63,153 nucleotides of DNA from a virus, in IMG/VR virus record IMGVR_UViG_3300005843_000014, positions 1-63,153 of that record. The stretch is one strand, 5' to 3'. The notes under the pieces were generated by a model that was not told the DNA's origin, searched no databases, and was given only the letters and a program-made list of their open reading frames with translations. Position numbers and translations under genes: made by a program. Below, in pieces: positions 54,565 through 62,813 of the stretch. Within the stretch, counting starts at the first letter, position 1, and every line of letters starts with the position of its first letter.

Positions 54565-54919
54565 GGTGCCGGAAGGGACAAAAAATTTCCGAATAGGCAA
54601 ATCGGCTCGTTTAAAAAGGAGAATATTTTACGACACTGACCTGAATTTTTTTGCAATCGGTCAGCGAATAGTACTTCCACCAGGAACTTGGTCGATCGTC
54701 TGCACCAGTAAGGAGGTGACATGTGATCATGCCCATGAGATCGTCGAGCGAGATGGTGAAGGCTTCAAAGACTACTCGCAAGGCTTTCACCACGATATTC
54801 CTTTTCCTGATCCGGTGCAGTCGTTTGAAACGCTGCTCACCTCGAAAGGATGTGATAGGGATAAAAATTATTTGATAATAAAAAAGATGTCAGATGGAAG
54901 AAAAGAAAGTCGCTTTTGA
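54530..54919 (+). CDS. hypothetical accessory protein
   Basis: This 129-residue protein has mixed alpha/beta sequence with 'Trp-Ser-Ile-Val-Cys-Thr-Ser'. No recognised family. Confidence 0.5.
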   Translation: MTNLREQYWAVEVPEGTKNFRIGKSARLKRRIFYDTDLNFFAIGQRIVLPPGTWSIVCTSKEVTCDHAHEIVERDGEGFKDYSQGFHHDIPFPDPVQSFETLLTSKGCDRDKNYLIIKKMSDGRKESRF

Positions 54920-55238
54920 AAAATGGACTATTGAAGATATTGCTGATATTTTGAATTGCGCACTTGATGATGGAGAATGGCACACTCCCGGCGTTTCAGA
55001 TATTAGGATTCACACCAATAACGGAGTAGCCATATATGGGCTTTGCAATATTTCAAAGCATAATACTTACCATGATATAGAACATTGGTTCAATATAAAC
55101 TGGTATTCAGTCAAGATATGGAGGGAAGAATATGTAAGAGGGAAGGCGAACATGTGTCATCATAGGTCGATTTACAATTTGCAGAAATTAGTAGAAAAAT
55201 TAAAACTTCACGAAATAACCACCCATGCCAAAGACTAA
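54894..55238 (+). CDS. hypothetical accessory protein
   Basis: This 114-residue protein is rich in Trp, His and Asn. Overlaps its neighbours. Unknown function. Confidence 0.5.
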   Translation: MEEKKVAFEKWTIEDIADILNCALDDGEWHTPGVSDIRIHTNNGVAIYGLCNISKHNTYHDIEHWFNINWYSVKIWREEYVRGKANMCHHRSIYNLQKLVEKLKLHEITTHAKD

Positions 55239-55500
55239 AAACACCCCCGGCATCCACCTTTACAAGACAATTGTAAAAAGAAAGGTTGGAGCCAAGTTTC
55301 AATATCGATCTGAATATTATTGGAACATTGTCGCTTCCAATGGCCGGGAGATCGCCCGCAGTTCTGAGACGTATACCACAAAAAGAGCAGCAGTAAGGAG
55401 TATAAGGGTGGCCTCTAAAATATTTTGCACTTATCCTGGCTGGAATAGTTTCTACGACAATAGCGGGAAAGATTCACCACTTGTAAATTATCTGGGATGA
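55225..55500 (+). CDS. DUF1508/UPF0339-like small protein
   Basis: This 91-residue protein has 'Trp-Asn-Ile-Val-Ala-Ser-Asn-Gly-Arg-Glu-Ile-Ala-Arg-Ser-Ser-Glu-Thr-Tyr' followed by a helix, the single-repeat layout of the DUF1508 family. Function unknown; found in bacteria and phages. Confidence 0.65.
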   Translation: MPKTKNTPGIHLYKTIVKRKVGAKFQYRSEYYWNIVASNGREIARSSETYTTKRAAVRSIRVASKIFCTYPGWNSFYDNSGKDSPLVNYLG

Positions 55501-55793
55501 AATTTCTTCTTAAGGCCTCCGAAGAAAAAGATCACTTCTATGACATGATATACAAAGAAGTCACGTTTGCTAGTGATATAATCACCATTGGCGGTCATTT
55601 AATGCATGCAAAGGGAGAGAAGGCGTTTATTAGTGAAGTGGAATACACGGCTGGTCATTGGTCTAATCTCTGTCCTGATATTTACATTCAACCAAAGATA
55701 AGCACCTTCAAAATAAATGGCATTCCTTCTACATGCTGGAAACCAGACACATTCATTGAGTATAAACAACAATCAAATGAGCAACATAAGTAA
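55497..55793 (+). CDS. hypothetical accessory protein
   Basis: This 98-residue protein has an ATGA overlap with the previous stop. No recognised motif. Confidence 0.5.
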   Translation: MKFLLKASEEKDHFYDMIYKEVTFASDIITIGGHLMHAKGEKAFISEVEYTAGHWSNLCPDIYIQPKISTFKINGIPSTCWKPDTFIEYKQQSNEQHK

Positions 55794-56028
55794 AGAAACG
55801 TTATGGCGAATACAGGCTGATGCTCGTGCAATACCAGAGGAAGCAGGGCCAGTAAAAACCGGATACATAAGAGCTGGTTATCAAGCAGGCGCAGTATATG
55901 AGGCAGAAAAGGCGCAAGGGCTTGTGGAGGCATTGGAATTTATTTTCAGAATGACCAATCCAGGCACACCCGAAAGAAATGCAGCCGAAACCGCTCTCGC
56001 CAAATACAAGGAGGTAAGTAATGGATAA
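55777..56028 (+). CDS. small hypothetical protein
   Basis: This 83-residue protein starts at ATG 55777, overlapping the previous stop. Helical, with 'Thr-Pro-Glu-Arg-Asn-Ala-Ala-Glu-Thr-Ala-Leu'. Common type among accessory phage proteins. Confidence 0.5.
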   Translation: MSNISKETLWRIQADARAIPEEAGPVKTGYIRAGYQAGAVYEAEKAQGLVEALEFIFRMTNPGTPERNAAETALAKYKEVSNG

Positions 56029-56578
56029 GCTAACACTCGAAGAACGTCTCAATGAAATCATATCTGAAAAAGATGATCTGATTACCGAACTTGAAAATAA
56101 GGTTGATGCGCTAACCGCTGATTTAGATTACGCAAATCATTCGTGGCAGCATCATTCCGCATTTGAAAACGATGACTTCTTTAGACAAATGCCATTCCCA
56201 AGACTTGAAATGAGATTAAGGAGAACATCAAAAGACAATTGGTATAGTATTGAATGGACTTATGGTTTGGTATACAGGCATTCCTCTGATACCTTCAGCG
56301 ATGACAATAATATGCTAAGATTTATTCCATTCAGCAAAACCACATCGAGTGGCGGAAAAGGCACCTTTGATAATTGGTGTAAGGCAGGAAGGCTTGAACT
56401 GCCATATCGGGATAGTATGCATATTCATACCGAAAGTAAAGTATTCAATCTCCCCGCATTCATTATTTGCCAGGAGATGGGTGTTATAAACAAAATTGAG
56501 CGACAGAGTGAAAACCCTGAAGTTATTCAAAAAATGAAATCACATGGAGACTTCCCCAAACACACTATTACCGGTTGA
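56021..56578 (+). CDS. hypothetical protein with N-terminal coiled coil
   Basis: This 185-residue protein has an N-terminal Glu/Leu coiled coil (about 4-36) and a beta-rich, aromatic C-terminal domain. Unknown function; no catalytic motif seen. Confidence 0.55.
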   Translation: MDKLTLEERLNEIISEKDDLITELENKVDALTADLDYANHSWQHHSAFENDDFFRQMPFPRLEMRLRRTSKDNWYSIEWTYGLVYRHSSDTFSDDNNMLRFIPFSKTTSSGGKGTFDNWCKAGRLELPYRDSMHIHTESKVFNLPAFIICQEMGVINKIERQSENPEVIQKMKSHGDFPKHTITG

Positions 56579-56876
56579 GGTTTTGAATAAAATATCTCAG
56601 GACGCCGAAACGCTTTATAATGAATTGGATGAAATGGCCAGACAGGCTGATTCTTATTCTTTTGGTTTACCAATGAGCAAAAAAATAAAAGGTCCAATAA
56701 TCAAAGCACTAACCGAATACGCTGCCAAACTTCACCAGGCGCAGCAGGAGATTGAGAGACGAAACAAGCTACTGGAATCTAACCATAAATTGAGTATGCG
56801 GCTTAATATGATAGGTTGCTCTGAAGCGGCGCAAGAGGAAAGTTGGCAGGACTACAAACGACGCAATAACTTATAA
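56544..56876 (+). CDS. coiled-coil hypothetical protein
   Basis: This 110-residue protein is a long Glu/Lys/Leu helix with few aromatics. Overlaps the previous gene by 35 bases. Unknown. Confidence 0.5.
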   Translation: METSPNTLLPVEVLNKISQDAETLYNELDEMARQADSYSFGLPMSKKIKGPIIKALTEYAAKLHQAQQEIERRNKLLESNHKLSMRLNMIGCSEAAQEESWQDYKRRNNL

Positions 56877-56896
56877 CGAAATAAAAACATTTTTGG

Positions 56897-57421
56897 ATGG
56901 AACGAAATAAGAAAATGATCAAACCTATGATCGAAGAAATTCCTGAATTCACGGAAAGCATCAATTCCATGCCTGATGATATAAAAAATAAAGTTGATCA
57001 AAAAATAGAAGCCATGTATAAAAGTCCCCATAATTGTACATTGACAGATTCAGAGCTTTTTGAAAAAGCAGAAAGCGCCCTTAATGATCTTATAAAAACT
57101 GGCGGCAAATCCTTCACCATGCAAGTTCCTGCCCGTCCAAATCACGATACTGATTTGATATTATCTGAAGTGATAAACCGATTTAAATCCATCCAAGCCA
57201 AATGCGATAGGTACGAGAAAGTTATGAAGCAAATTATTCCATATTTAAGTGCGCCGGGAACCAATGGAAATCATTGGGTTCCTGTTATCAATGAAGCCCT
57301 ATCCGGAGACGGGGATCGCATATGCCCAAACTGCAAAAAGGTATTTAATGCCGATCGTAACGGTTGTTGCAGAGAGTGCGGATCGGATAAATTTCTAAAC
57401 CAAAAGGAGGATAAACAATGA
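56897..57421 (+). CDS. hypothetical protein with C-terminal zinc ribbon
   Basis: This 174-residue helical protein ends in a zinc ribbon: Cys-Pro-Asn-Cys then Cys-Cys-Arg-Glu-Cys (about 142-163). May bind nucleic acid or protein. Overlaps the next gene by 4 bases. Confidence 0.55.
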   Translation: MERNKKMIKPMIEEIPEFTESINSMPDDIKNKVDQKIEAMYKSPHNCTLTDSELFEKAESALNDLIKTGGKSFTMQVPARPNHDTDLILSEVINRFKSIQAKCDRYEKVMKQIIPYLSAPGTNGNHWVPVINEALSGDGDRICPNCKKVFNADRNGCCRECGSDKFLNQKEDKQ

Positions 57422-57648
57422 ATAGCCAGATTAATTTCCCTGTAAGGGTTCAATATACTAATGAATATCTTATCAATAACCCAGGCGTAAAACAACGCCA
57501 AGGAGTTGCAGTTAAAATGGCAAGAAACTACGAACGAGCTTTGTCAATAAAATGGGATAATCGAAAAGGGAAGGGGTTGGCTATTATACAGATCGATTAT
57601 TTAGAAGAAGTTACTGACACCACTAACCCGTTAAATGATGGACAATGA
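57418..57648 (+). CDS. small hypothetical protein
   Basis: This 76-residue basic, beta-rich protein is joined by ATGA overlaps to both neighbours. Unknown. Confidence 0.5.
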   Translation: MNSQINFPVRVQYTNEYLINNPGVKQRQGVAVKMARNYERALSIKWDNRKGKGLAIIQIDYLEEVTDTTNPLNDGQ

Positions 57649-57902
57649 GTAAAATTGAAATGAAACCCGGAAAGATATATTTCCTGAGTTATGGAGGCAC
57701 CGAAGTAGTTGGTAGGTATAAAAGAGATGATACCTGCAATTATTTCTTTTATGATTACCTCCACCAGTGGGCGGGCTTTGAAAATTTTCACCACGGCGAT
57801 AGCTTGTATTGCGTAAAGAGTGGTATTTCTGAAATAAGGGAAGCAACACAAACAGAGAAGCAAGCACTGCTGAGGAAGTCGATTGAGCATAATAGTATAT
57901 AA
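57645..57902 (+). CDS. small aromatic-rich hypothetical protein
   Basis: This 85-residue beta-barrel-like protein opens with 'Gly-Lys-Ile-Tyr-Phe-Leu-Ser-Tyr-Gly'. Unknown. Confidence 0.5.
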   Translation: MSKIEMKPGKIYFLSYGGTEVVGRYKRDDTCNYFFYDYLHQWAGFENFHHGDSLYCVKSGISEIREATQTEKQALLRKSIEHNSI

Positions 57903-57921
57903 CCAACTCAAACAATAAATA

Positions 57922-58152
57922 ATGGGAAAGAAAAATGAACTACAAGTAGGCGACAAAGTTCGCGTAATGGATCAGGGGCTTATAATGCTACAAAAGTTTG
58001 CGCCTCCTGGTGCCAAGCCAAATAACGAAGGTACTGTTTCTGAAATTTTAGAAGACGAGGCTTTGCTGATCGAATTTCCGATTGGTGATGATGACCCGAA
58101 TGAACATAGTCAAGTAGCGCCATACCCCGCTTCTCTTTGTGTTAAAATTTGA
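57922..58152 (+). CDS. small SH3-like hypothetical protein
   Basis: This 76-residue protein has 'Val-Gly-Asp-Lys-Val-Arg-Val' and 'Gly-Thr-Val-Ser-Glu-Ile', an SH3/KOW-like strand layout. Unknown function. Confidence 0.5.
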   Translation: MGKKNELQVGDKVRVMDQGLIMLQKFAPPGAKPNNEGTVSEILEDEALLIEFPIGDDDPNEHSQVAPYPASLCVKI

Positions 58153-58163
58153 AATCAGTAATA

Positions 58164-58307
58164 ATGGAAAAGAAATACCTGTACAGCATCGACACATATT
58201 ACTTCACATATAAAGTATGGGAGGTTAAGGGGTATGACGGTAAATGGTTTAAGACAAGGACCATACATCCTAAGAAGCGTATTCAATTAATGAACCCACT
58301 TAAATAA
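58164..58307 (+). CDS. 47-residue hypothetical protein
   Basis: Tyr/Lys-rich beta-strand peptide; starts eleven bases after the previous stop and ends five bases before the next gene. Good placement, unknown role. Confidence 0.5.
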   Translation: MEKKYLYSIDTYYFTYKVWEVKGYDGKWFKTRTIHPKKRIQLMNPLK

Positions 58308-58312
58308 CGAAC

Positions 58313-58966
58313 ATGCAAACCAAATACCCAATAGGAGGATATGCGCCGGGAAGTTATTATTGCACATGCGCAACATGTGGCAACAAGTTTCATGGCGATA
58401 AGAGAGCGGTGCAATGTGAGCCGTGTGCTGTAGCTGACAAAGTAAAATTCGATGCATTGTCGCCAGCTGAACAAGAGGAACTGATGAAAAGGAATGCTCA
58501 AATAATAAAGGCTATGTTCTCTGGCAAACTCCCCGACCCGATCAATGAGCGAAAGGAGGCGACAGGCGCGGTATGGGTGAAGGCGACAACGCGGCTGCCG
58601 GGAAAAAACATACAAGTTATCGTTCGAAATTTAACTACTGGTCGTGTAAAGCGAACAAAAAATTTTGGACATAATGGTGGATGGGATATTGCCATGGATC
58701 ATCAGTTTAGGTGGGATAATACTGAATGGCTCGACGAAAGCGTGGTCGACAACTGGATAAGCGTCGAAGACAGGCTACCCCAGATCGGTGAATACGTTAT
58801 GGTCTATAACACAGAAGGGGCGATATTAAAAGGCAGACTAATGAGCAACGGATGGGTTGCCATGTTCGCAGACGGGGAAAAGATGATGGGTGAACTGACA
58901 GCCACTCACTGGCGACCTTTACCTGAGGCGCCGAAGAAGGTAATGCCTGGAAATGATGGGCGATAA
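58313..58966 (+). CDS. zinc-finger plus DUF551 protein
   Basis: This 217-residue protein has an N-terminal finger 'Cys-Thr-Cys-Ala-Thr-Cys-Gly', then 'Gln-Cys-Glu-Pro-Cys' (about 17-39). The C-terminal DUF551 domain (about 146-206) has 'Trp-Ile-Ser-Val-Glu-Asp-Arg-Leu-Pro', a Gly-Trp turn and 'Thr-His-Trp-Arg-Pro-Leu-Pro'. A middle segment (about 85-140) resembles a second, degenerate copy. Typical of phage accessory regions; function unknown. Confidence 0.75.
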   Translation: MQTKYPIGGYAPGSYYCTCATCGNKFHGDKRAVQCEPCAVADKVKFDALSPAEQEELMKRNAQIIKAMFSGKLPDPINERKEATGAVWVKATTRLPGKNIQVIVRNLTTGRVKRTKNFGHNGGWDIAMDHQFRWDNTEWLDESVVDNWISVEDRLPQIGEYVMVYNTEGAILKGRLMSNGWVAMFADGEKMMGELTATHWRPLPEAPKKVMPGNDGR

Positions 58967-58978
58967 AAGCAATGAATT

Positions 58979-59203
58979 ATGGAAACCAAACCAATATATC
59001 TGGGGAGCCTGGGGTTGATGGAATACTTTAAATTACCTGGCACTGAAGCTGTTTACCGGACAATAGATTACCGGCCATCCAATACTAATGAGACTTATGG
59101 AACGCGGTGGTGTTTGAATATGCAAACTTTAAAAGCAAAGTGGTTGTTTTGTCGGGAGAAAATCGTAAAAGTTGAAAACGTTCCCCGTGCCACAATTAAT
59201 TGA
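58979..59203 (+). CDS. small hypothetical protein before terminase
   Basis: This 74-residue protein is Tyr/Arg-rich and mixed in character. Last small gene before the terminase operon. Unknown function. Confidence 0.5.
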   Translation: METKPIYLGSLGLMEYFKLPGTEAVYRTIDYRPSNTNETYGTRWCLNMQTLKAKWLFCREKIVKVENVPRATIN

Positions 59204-59229
59204 AATTTCAGGAAAAAGTGAAAATAAGT

Positions 59230-59237
59230 TAACTTTA
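59230..59237 (+). promoter_or_regulatory. possible late promoter box (TAACTTTA)
   Basis: TAACTTTA resembles the Bacteroidota -7 box with A instead of the final G. The same 8-mer occurs upstream of the gene at 61418 (61391-61398). It lies only 8 bases before the small terminase ATG, which would give a nearly leaderless message. Weak evidence. Confidence 0.3.
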
Positions 59238-59245
59238 TCTAACCA

Positions 59246-59770
59246 ATGGATGAATTAACCCCCAAAATAAAAAGGTTTTGTGAGGAATATATTAAAGACC
59301 TCAATGGAACTCAGGCAGCAATTAGGGCCGGGTACAGTGAAAAAACCGCTAATGAGCAATCCTCTCAACTCTTAGCAAAGCTTAATGTAAAAAATTACAT
59401 TGCGGAACTAAAAAAAAACTTATCCGATAAGAATGAAGGACTTGCGCAGCAGGTAATTGATGAATTGAAGAAATTGGGGTTCTCGAACATCCAAGATTAT
59501 ATTGAAGAAGAAAATGAAATCAAAGACCTGACTAAAATTAATCGCGATAAAGCCGCAGCCGTTGAGTCAATTAAAAAAACAGTTACCGAATTCAGCGGGG
59601 CCGGCGAAGCATCGGGGAAAAAAACTTGCATTCAATTTAAGCTCTACGATAAGATTGCAGCGCTGGAAAAGCTGGGCCGGCACTTGGGCATATTCGAATT
59701 AGATAATCAGCAGAAGGCCGCCACAATCAACGTAAACATTACGGATGATGACGAACCAAATAACGGTTAA
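59246..59770 (+). CDS. terminase small subunit
   Basis: This 174-residue protein starts 'Leu-Thr-Pro-Lys-Ile-Lys-Arg-Phe-Cys-Glu-Glu-Tyr', then 'Asn-Gly-Thr-Gln-Ala-Ala-Ile-Arg-Ala-Gly-Tyr-Ser' (about 20-31), the Terminase_2 HTH signature, then a helical oligomerisation region. It recognises packaging start sites. Overlaps the large subunit by 26 bases. Confidence 0.92.
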   Translation: MDELTPKIKRFCEEYIKDLNGTQAAIRAGYSEKTANEQSSQLLAKLNVKNYIAELKKNLSDKNEGLAQQVIDELKKLGFSNIQDYIEEENEIKDLTKINRDKAAAVESIKKTVTEFSGAGEASGKKTCIQFKLYDKIAALEKLGRHLGIFELDNQQKAATINVNITDDDEPNNG

Positions 59771-61079
59771 TATCCCGAAAAAAGCATTTCTCCCATGTTA
59801 TCATCATCTACTAACCTCTGATGCCCATATTGATTTTTATTGGGGAGGTCGCGATAGCGGTAAGTCGCAAGATATTGCACAGCAATTGATTAAAGACTGC
59901 TTAAGCCTGCCCTACTTCAAATGCATGCTGATTAAAAAGACTTTCAATTCAATTAAAGAAAGTCAGTGGGAGACAATTAAAAACATCTGCGAGAGTTGGG
60001 GAATTGATCATTTATTCACGTTCAAGGTTGCGCCTCTTACTATTGAATGCATTAACGGTAACCGGTTCTTGGGTCGAGGGTGCGACAACCCGCAATCAAT
60101 AAAATCCACTCGAAATCCTTCCCATAGCTGGATCGAAGAAGGGAATCAACTTACGCTTGACGATTTTATTACCGTAACTACCACATTACGAGCCAATAAC
60201 GCAAAGATAAAGCAACGGGTTTCGTTCAATCCAGAGTTCGATGGGGATTATGAAGACCACTGGCTATGGAAGAACTTTTTTGCAGGGAAGAATCCAAATG
60301 GAACCTATTCATGGAAATTTCAATTGCCCAACGGTAAAGCATTTCAGTATACCTACACTTCAACCCACACGACATATAAAAGCAACCCAAAAGTAAGCCC
60401 TGAGCGAATTGCCTTTCTGGAAATGCTGGCCAATATTGACCCTTACTATTATCGGGTATTTACATTGGGGCTGCCTGGCCGTCGTAAGAATAATTCACCA
60501 TTCATATTTGCATTTGATCGGTCAAAACATTTGGGGCCGACAGCCTGGAATCGGTCATATGAGACGATGATTTCATTTGACTTTAACAAGTCGCCGATTA
60601 CAGCATCTGTTTGGCAATGGTATAATAACCACCTCTACGGAATTGAGACTATTAAATTGGATAATAGCGATATATATGCCCTTTGCGATTATATACTACT
60701 CCATTACCCCGGGGCTGTATGGATGGTAACGGGTGACGCGACCGGACAGCATACGACAGCCCTTGTTCAAGACAATTTAAATTTCTATACTGTAATCAAA
60801 TCGAAATTTAATTTGGGAATAAGCCAATTAAAGGTACCCAGCGTAAACCCGAAATTGAAAGAGAACCAGGTATTATCAAATGCGGTACTTGCCATGGTAA
60901 ATGTGACAATTGATCCCGTGAAGTGCAAAGGGCTAATCTTCGATTTCGAAAATGTTCGCGTCTTGGCGGATGGCACCATCGAAAAGAGAGACCGGGAAGA
61001 TCCTGCGCAACAGGCCGATTTATTGGATACTTATCGGTATCTATGTAATACGTTCTTTCGTTGGGTTCTTAAGCAATAA
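59745..61079 (+). CDS. terminase large subunit (PBSX-like)
   Basis: This 444-residue protein has Walker A Gly34-Gly-Arg-Asp-Ser-Gly-Lys-Ser41, a Walker B-type 'Trp-Ile-Glu-Glu-Gly' near 127-131, and a C-terminal nuclease domain with 'Phe-Asp-Phe-Asn-Lys' near 277-281 and 'Gly-Asp-Ala-Thr-Gly' near 330. It pumps and cuts DNA. PBSX/SPP1-type large terminases usually package by headful, matching the circular assembly. Confidence 0.92.
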   Translation: MMTNQITVNIPKKAFLPCYHHLLTSDAHIDFYWGGRDSGKSQDIAQQLIKDCLSLPYFKCMLIKKTFNSIKESQWETIKNICESWGIDHLFTFKVAPLTIECINGNRFLGRGCDNPQSIKSTRNPSHSWIEEGNQLTLDDFITVTTTLRANNAKIKQRVSFNPEFDGDYEDHWLWKNFFAGKNPNGTYSWKFQLPNGKAFQYTYTSTHTTYKSNPKVSPERIAFLEMLANIDPYYYRVFTLGLPGRRKNNSPFIFAFDRSKHLGPTAWNRSYETMISFDFNKSPITASVWQWYNNHLYGIETIKLDNSDIYALCDYILLHYPGAVWMVTGDATGQHTTALVQDNLNFYTVIKSKFNLGISQLKVPSVNPKLKENQVLSNAVLAMVNVTIDPVKCKGLIFDFENVRVLADGTIEKRDREDPAQQADLLDTYRYLCNTFFRWVLKQ

Positions 61080-61099
61080 TTAATTATTACCTTGTATGT

Positions 61100-61318
61100 A
61101 TGCGTAAAACTGAGGCAAATAGCATGGAGTTTTATCCAGGTCAAGAGGTAAAGTATAATGGCAAAACAACCCACATAGACGTAATCTATGGTGATCAAAC
61201 CTGTCGCATCGTAAACCCAGATTGGGACTGGGATATGGAAGCCGAATGCGTAGCTGCCGACCTTGAATATGAAGTTCCATTTTGGATAACCGTTAACATC
61301 CAAGACTTGTCACTCTAA
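61100..61318 (+). CDS. small acidic hypothetical protein
   Basis: This 72-residue protein (a start at the ninth-codon Met, 61124, is equally plausible) has 'Tyr-Asn-Gly-Lys' and Trp/Asp-rich parts suggesting an SH3-like fold. Unknown. Confidence 0.5.
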   Translation: MRKTEANSMEFYPGQEVKYNGKTTHIDVIYGDQTCRIVNPDWDWDMEAECVAADLEYEVPFWITVNIQDLSL

Positions 61319-61390
61319 ACTTTTGTTCAGGGTAAGATTGCCACAATTTTCATTTCTTTTCATTTCTTTCAACTTATTCTGAAATTACTG

Positions 61391-61398
61391 TAACTTTA
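61391..61398 (+). promoter_or_regulatory. possible late promoter box (TAACTTTA), second copy
   Basis: Same 8-mer as at 59230, here 19 bases before the ATG at 61418 in an AT-rich 99-base gap. A late-gene promoter is plausible; no clear -33. Confidence 0.35.
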
Positions 61399-61417
61399 GT
61401 TAATTAATTAACGAGTT

Positions 61418-61777
61418 ATGGTTAATTGTGACTGTTGTTTCACGGACTTTTTGGCGAAATGTAACCTATCGATCCAGGTTTTTGCCCAATTATCCCCGTT
61501 GACGGACTATATATGGATCATAACTGACAAATTCGGGAACAAATATCAGGGTGAATTCACTACCGATGCAGATGGCTTCTGGCAAATCGCTGTTGCCGAT
61601 CTTCCGCCGGGTATGCTTACTCAATATTCCGGCGATTTCACGCTGCAGGTACAGGACAGCGGATGCAAACCGGTAAAGTTCAAGGTGGCGCAGGAATATG
61701 ATTGCATCAATTTCACCATCAAAGGCGGCAATTATGAGAAAGATACTTTAGGCTGCGACTTCAATTGTATCCCATGA
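61418..61777 (+). CDS. cysteine-containing virion-type protein
   Basis: This 119-residue protein has an N-terminal 'Cys-Asp-Cys-Cys' and a beta-sandwich with 'Trp-Ile-Ile-Thr-Asp-Lys-Phe-Gly-Asn' and 'Gly-Glu-Phe-Thr-Thr-Asp', resembling Bacteroidota phage structural proteins. Starts the structural block after the terminase. Overlaps the next gene by 4 bases. Confidence 0.6.
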   Translation: MVNCDCCFTDFLAKCNLSIQVFAQLSPLTDYIWIITDKFGNKYQGEFTTDADGFWQIAVADLPPGMLTQYSGDFTLQVQDSGCKPVKFKVAQEYDCINFTIKGGNYEKDTLGCDFNCIP

Positions 61778-62016
61778 GTTGCTGTAATCCAACCATAATA
61801 CCATTCTTCCATGCAACAAGCACAACGGTTAGCTATGGCCCATCAATGCAATTGCAATATGGTAATGCGCCGAATGTGACCGTAAGCTATTGGGATGGTA
61901 CGCAATATGTGGCAGCTGGGATAATGACGCAGATAAAGTTTAATACCTACCCGGTTACGAGCATAACGGTTGATCATGGTGGAGATAATCAAACGGGGAT
62001 AATCCGCATAGGCTAA
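61774..62016 (+). CDS. short virion-type protein sharing a module with the 6847 gene
   Basis: This 80-residue protein starts at ATG 61774 (ATGA overlap). Its C-terminal half resembles the C-terminus of the 250-residue protein at 6847: Pro-Asn-Val, Ile-x-Phe-x-x-Tyr-Pro-Val, Gly-Gly-x-x-x-x-Gly-Ile. Likely a related virion surface module. Confidence 0.6.
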   Translation: MSCCNPTIIPFFHATSTTVSYGPSMQLQYGNAPNVTVSYWDGTQYVAAGIMTQIKFNTYPVTSITVDHGGDNQTGIIRIG

Positions 62017-62018
62017 AA

Positions 62019-62813
62019 ATGAAAGGCATATATAAAATAACATCACCATCTGGAAGGGTTTATATTGGGCAGAGTACCAATATAAAAACAAGATTCTATA
62101 ATTACAGGAAATCTATTTCATGCCAGAAACAGAGAGTTCTTTATAGTTCATTTATGAAATACGGAATTCATGCTCATGAGTTCGAGGTTATCCATGAATT
62201 GCCAATCGATGTAAGCGCAGAAACACTAACTTTTTACGAGCAGTTTTGTATTGATCAATTCAAGGAAGCCGGATTCGAAATGATGAATTTAAAAGATGCG
62301 GGATCGCATGGTGGACATTCAGAGGAAACGAGAAAGAGGATATCAATGGGGCATAAAGGAAAGCCTAAATCAAAAGAAGCGGTTGCGAAACGATCCTTAT
62401 CTATGAAAGGGCGACCGTCTTATATGAAAGGCAGGACACATACCGATGAAGCAAAGTTAAAGATTAAACAGAAAAGGGCGCTTCAAACTAATTTTAGGAA
62501 ACCTAAAAAAGAAAAGCCAATCAAAATATTTAATCCTGATGGGGTTCATCCGTTAAAAGGAAGGAAGTTATCGCCAGAATCAATTGCTAAACGTGAGGCA
62601 ACGAGAAAGGCCAATGGGAATAATAAAGGGTGGAGTGATGAAGCCAGAAAACGAAGGTCTGAATTGTACAAAGGAAGACCGTCGCCAAACAAGGGTCGAA
62701 AACTAACACAGGAAGCTATTGAAAAATTGCGGCTTATAAATATTGGTAGGAAGGCTTCGCCTGAAACCAAGTTAAAGATGTCATTGGCGCATAAGAAACG
62801 TTTTAATAAATGA
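62019..62813 (+). CDS. GIY-YIG homing endonuclease with NUMOD3 repeats
   Basis: This 264-residue protein has the GIY-YIG core at the N-terminus: 'Gly-Ile-Tyr-Lys-Ile-Thr-Ser-Pro-Ser-Gly-Arg-Val-Tyr-Ile-Gly-Gln' (3-18), with Arg26 and Glu74 as likely catalytic residues. Several basic NUMOD3-type repeats follow ('Ser-x-Glu-Thr-Arg-Lys-Arg-Ile-Ser', 'Lys-Gly-Arg', from about 100 to 260). It is a free-standing mobile element between virion genes. Confidence 0.9.
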   Translation: MKGIYKITSPSGRVYIGQSTNIKTRFYNYRKSISCQKQRVLYSSFMKYGIHAHEFEVIHELPIDVSAETLTFYEQFCIDQFKEAGFEMMNLKDAGSHGGHSEETRKRISMGHKGKPKSKEAVAKRSLSMKGRPSYMKGRTHTDEAKLKIKQKRALQTNFRKPKKEKPIKIFNPDGVHPLKGRKLSPESIAKREATRKANGNNKGWSDEARKRRSELYKGRPSPNKGRKLTQEAIEKLRLINIGRKASPETKLKMSLAHKKRFNK

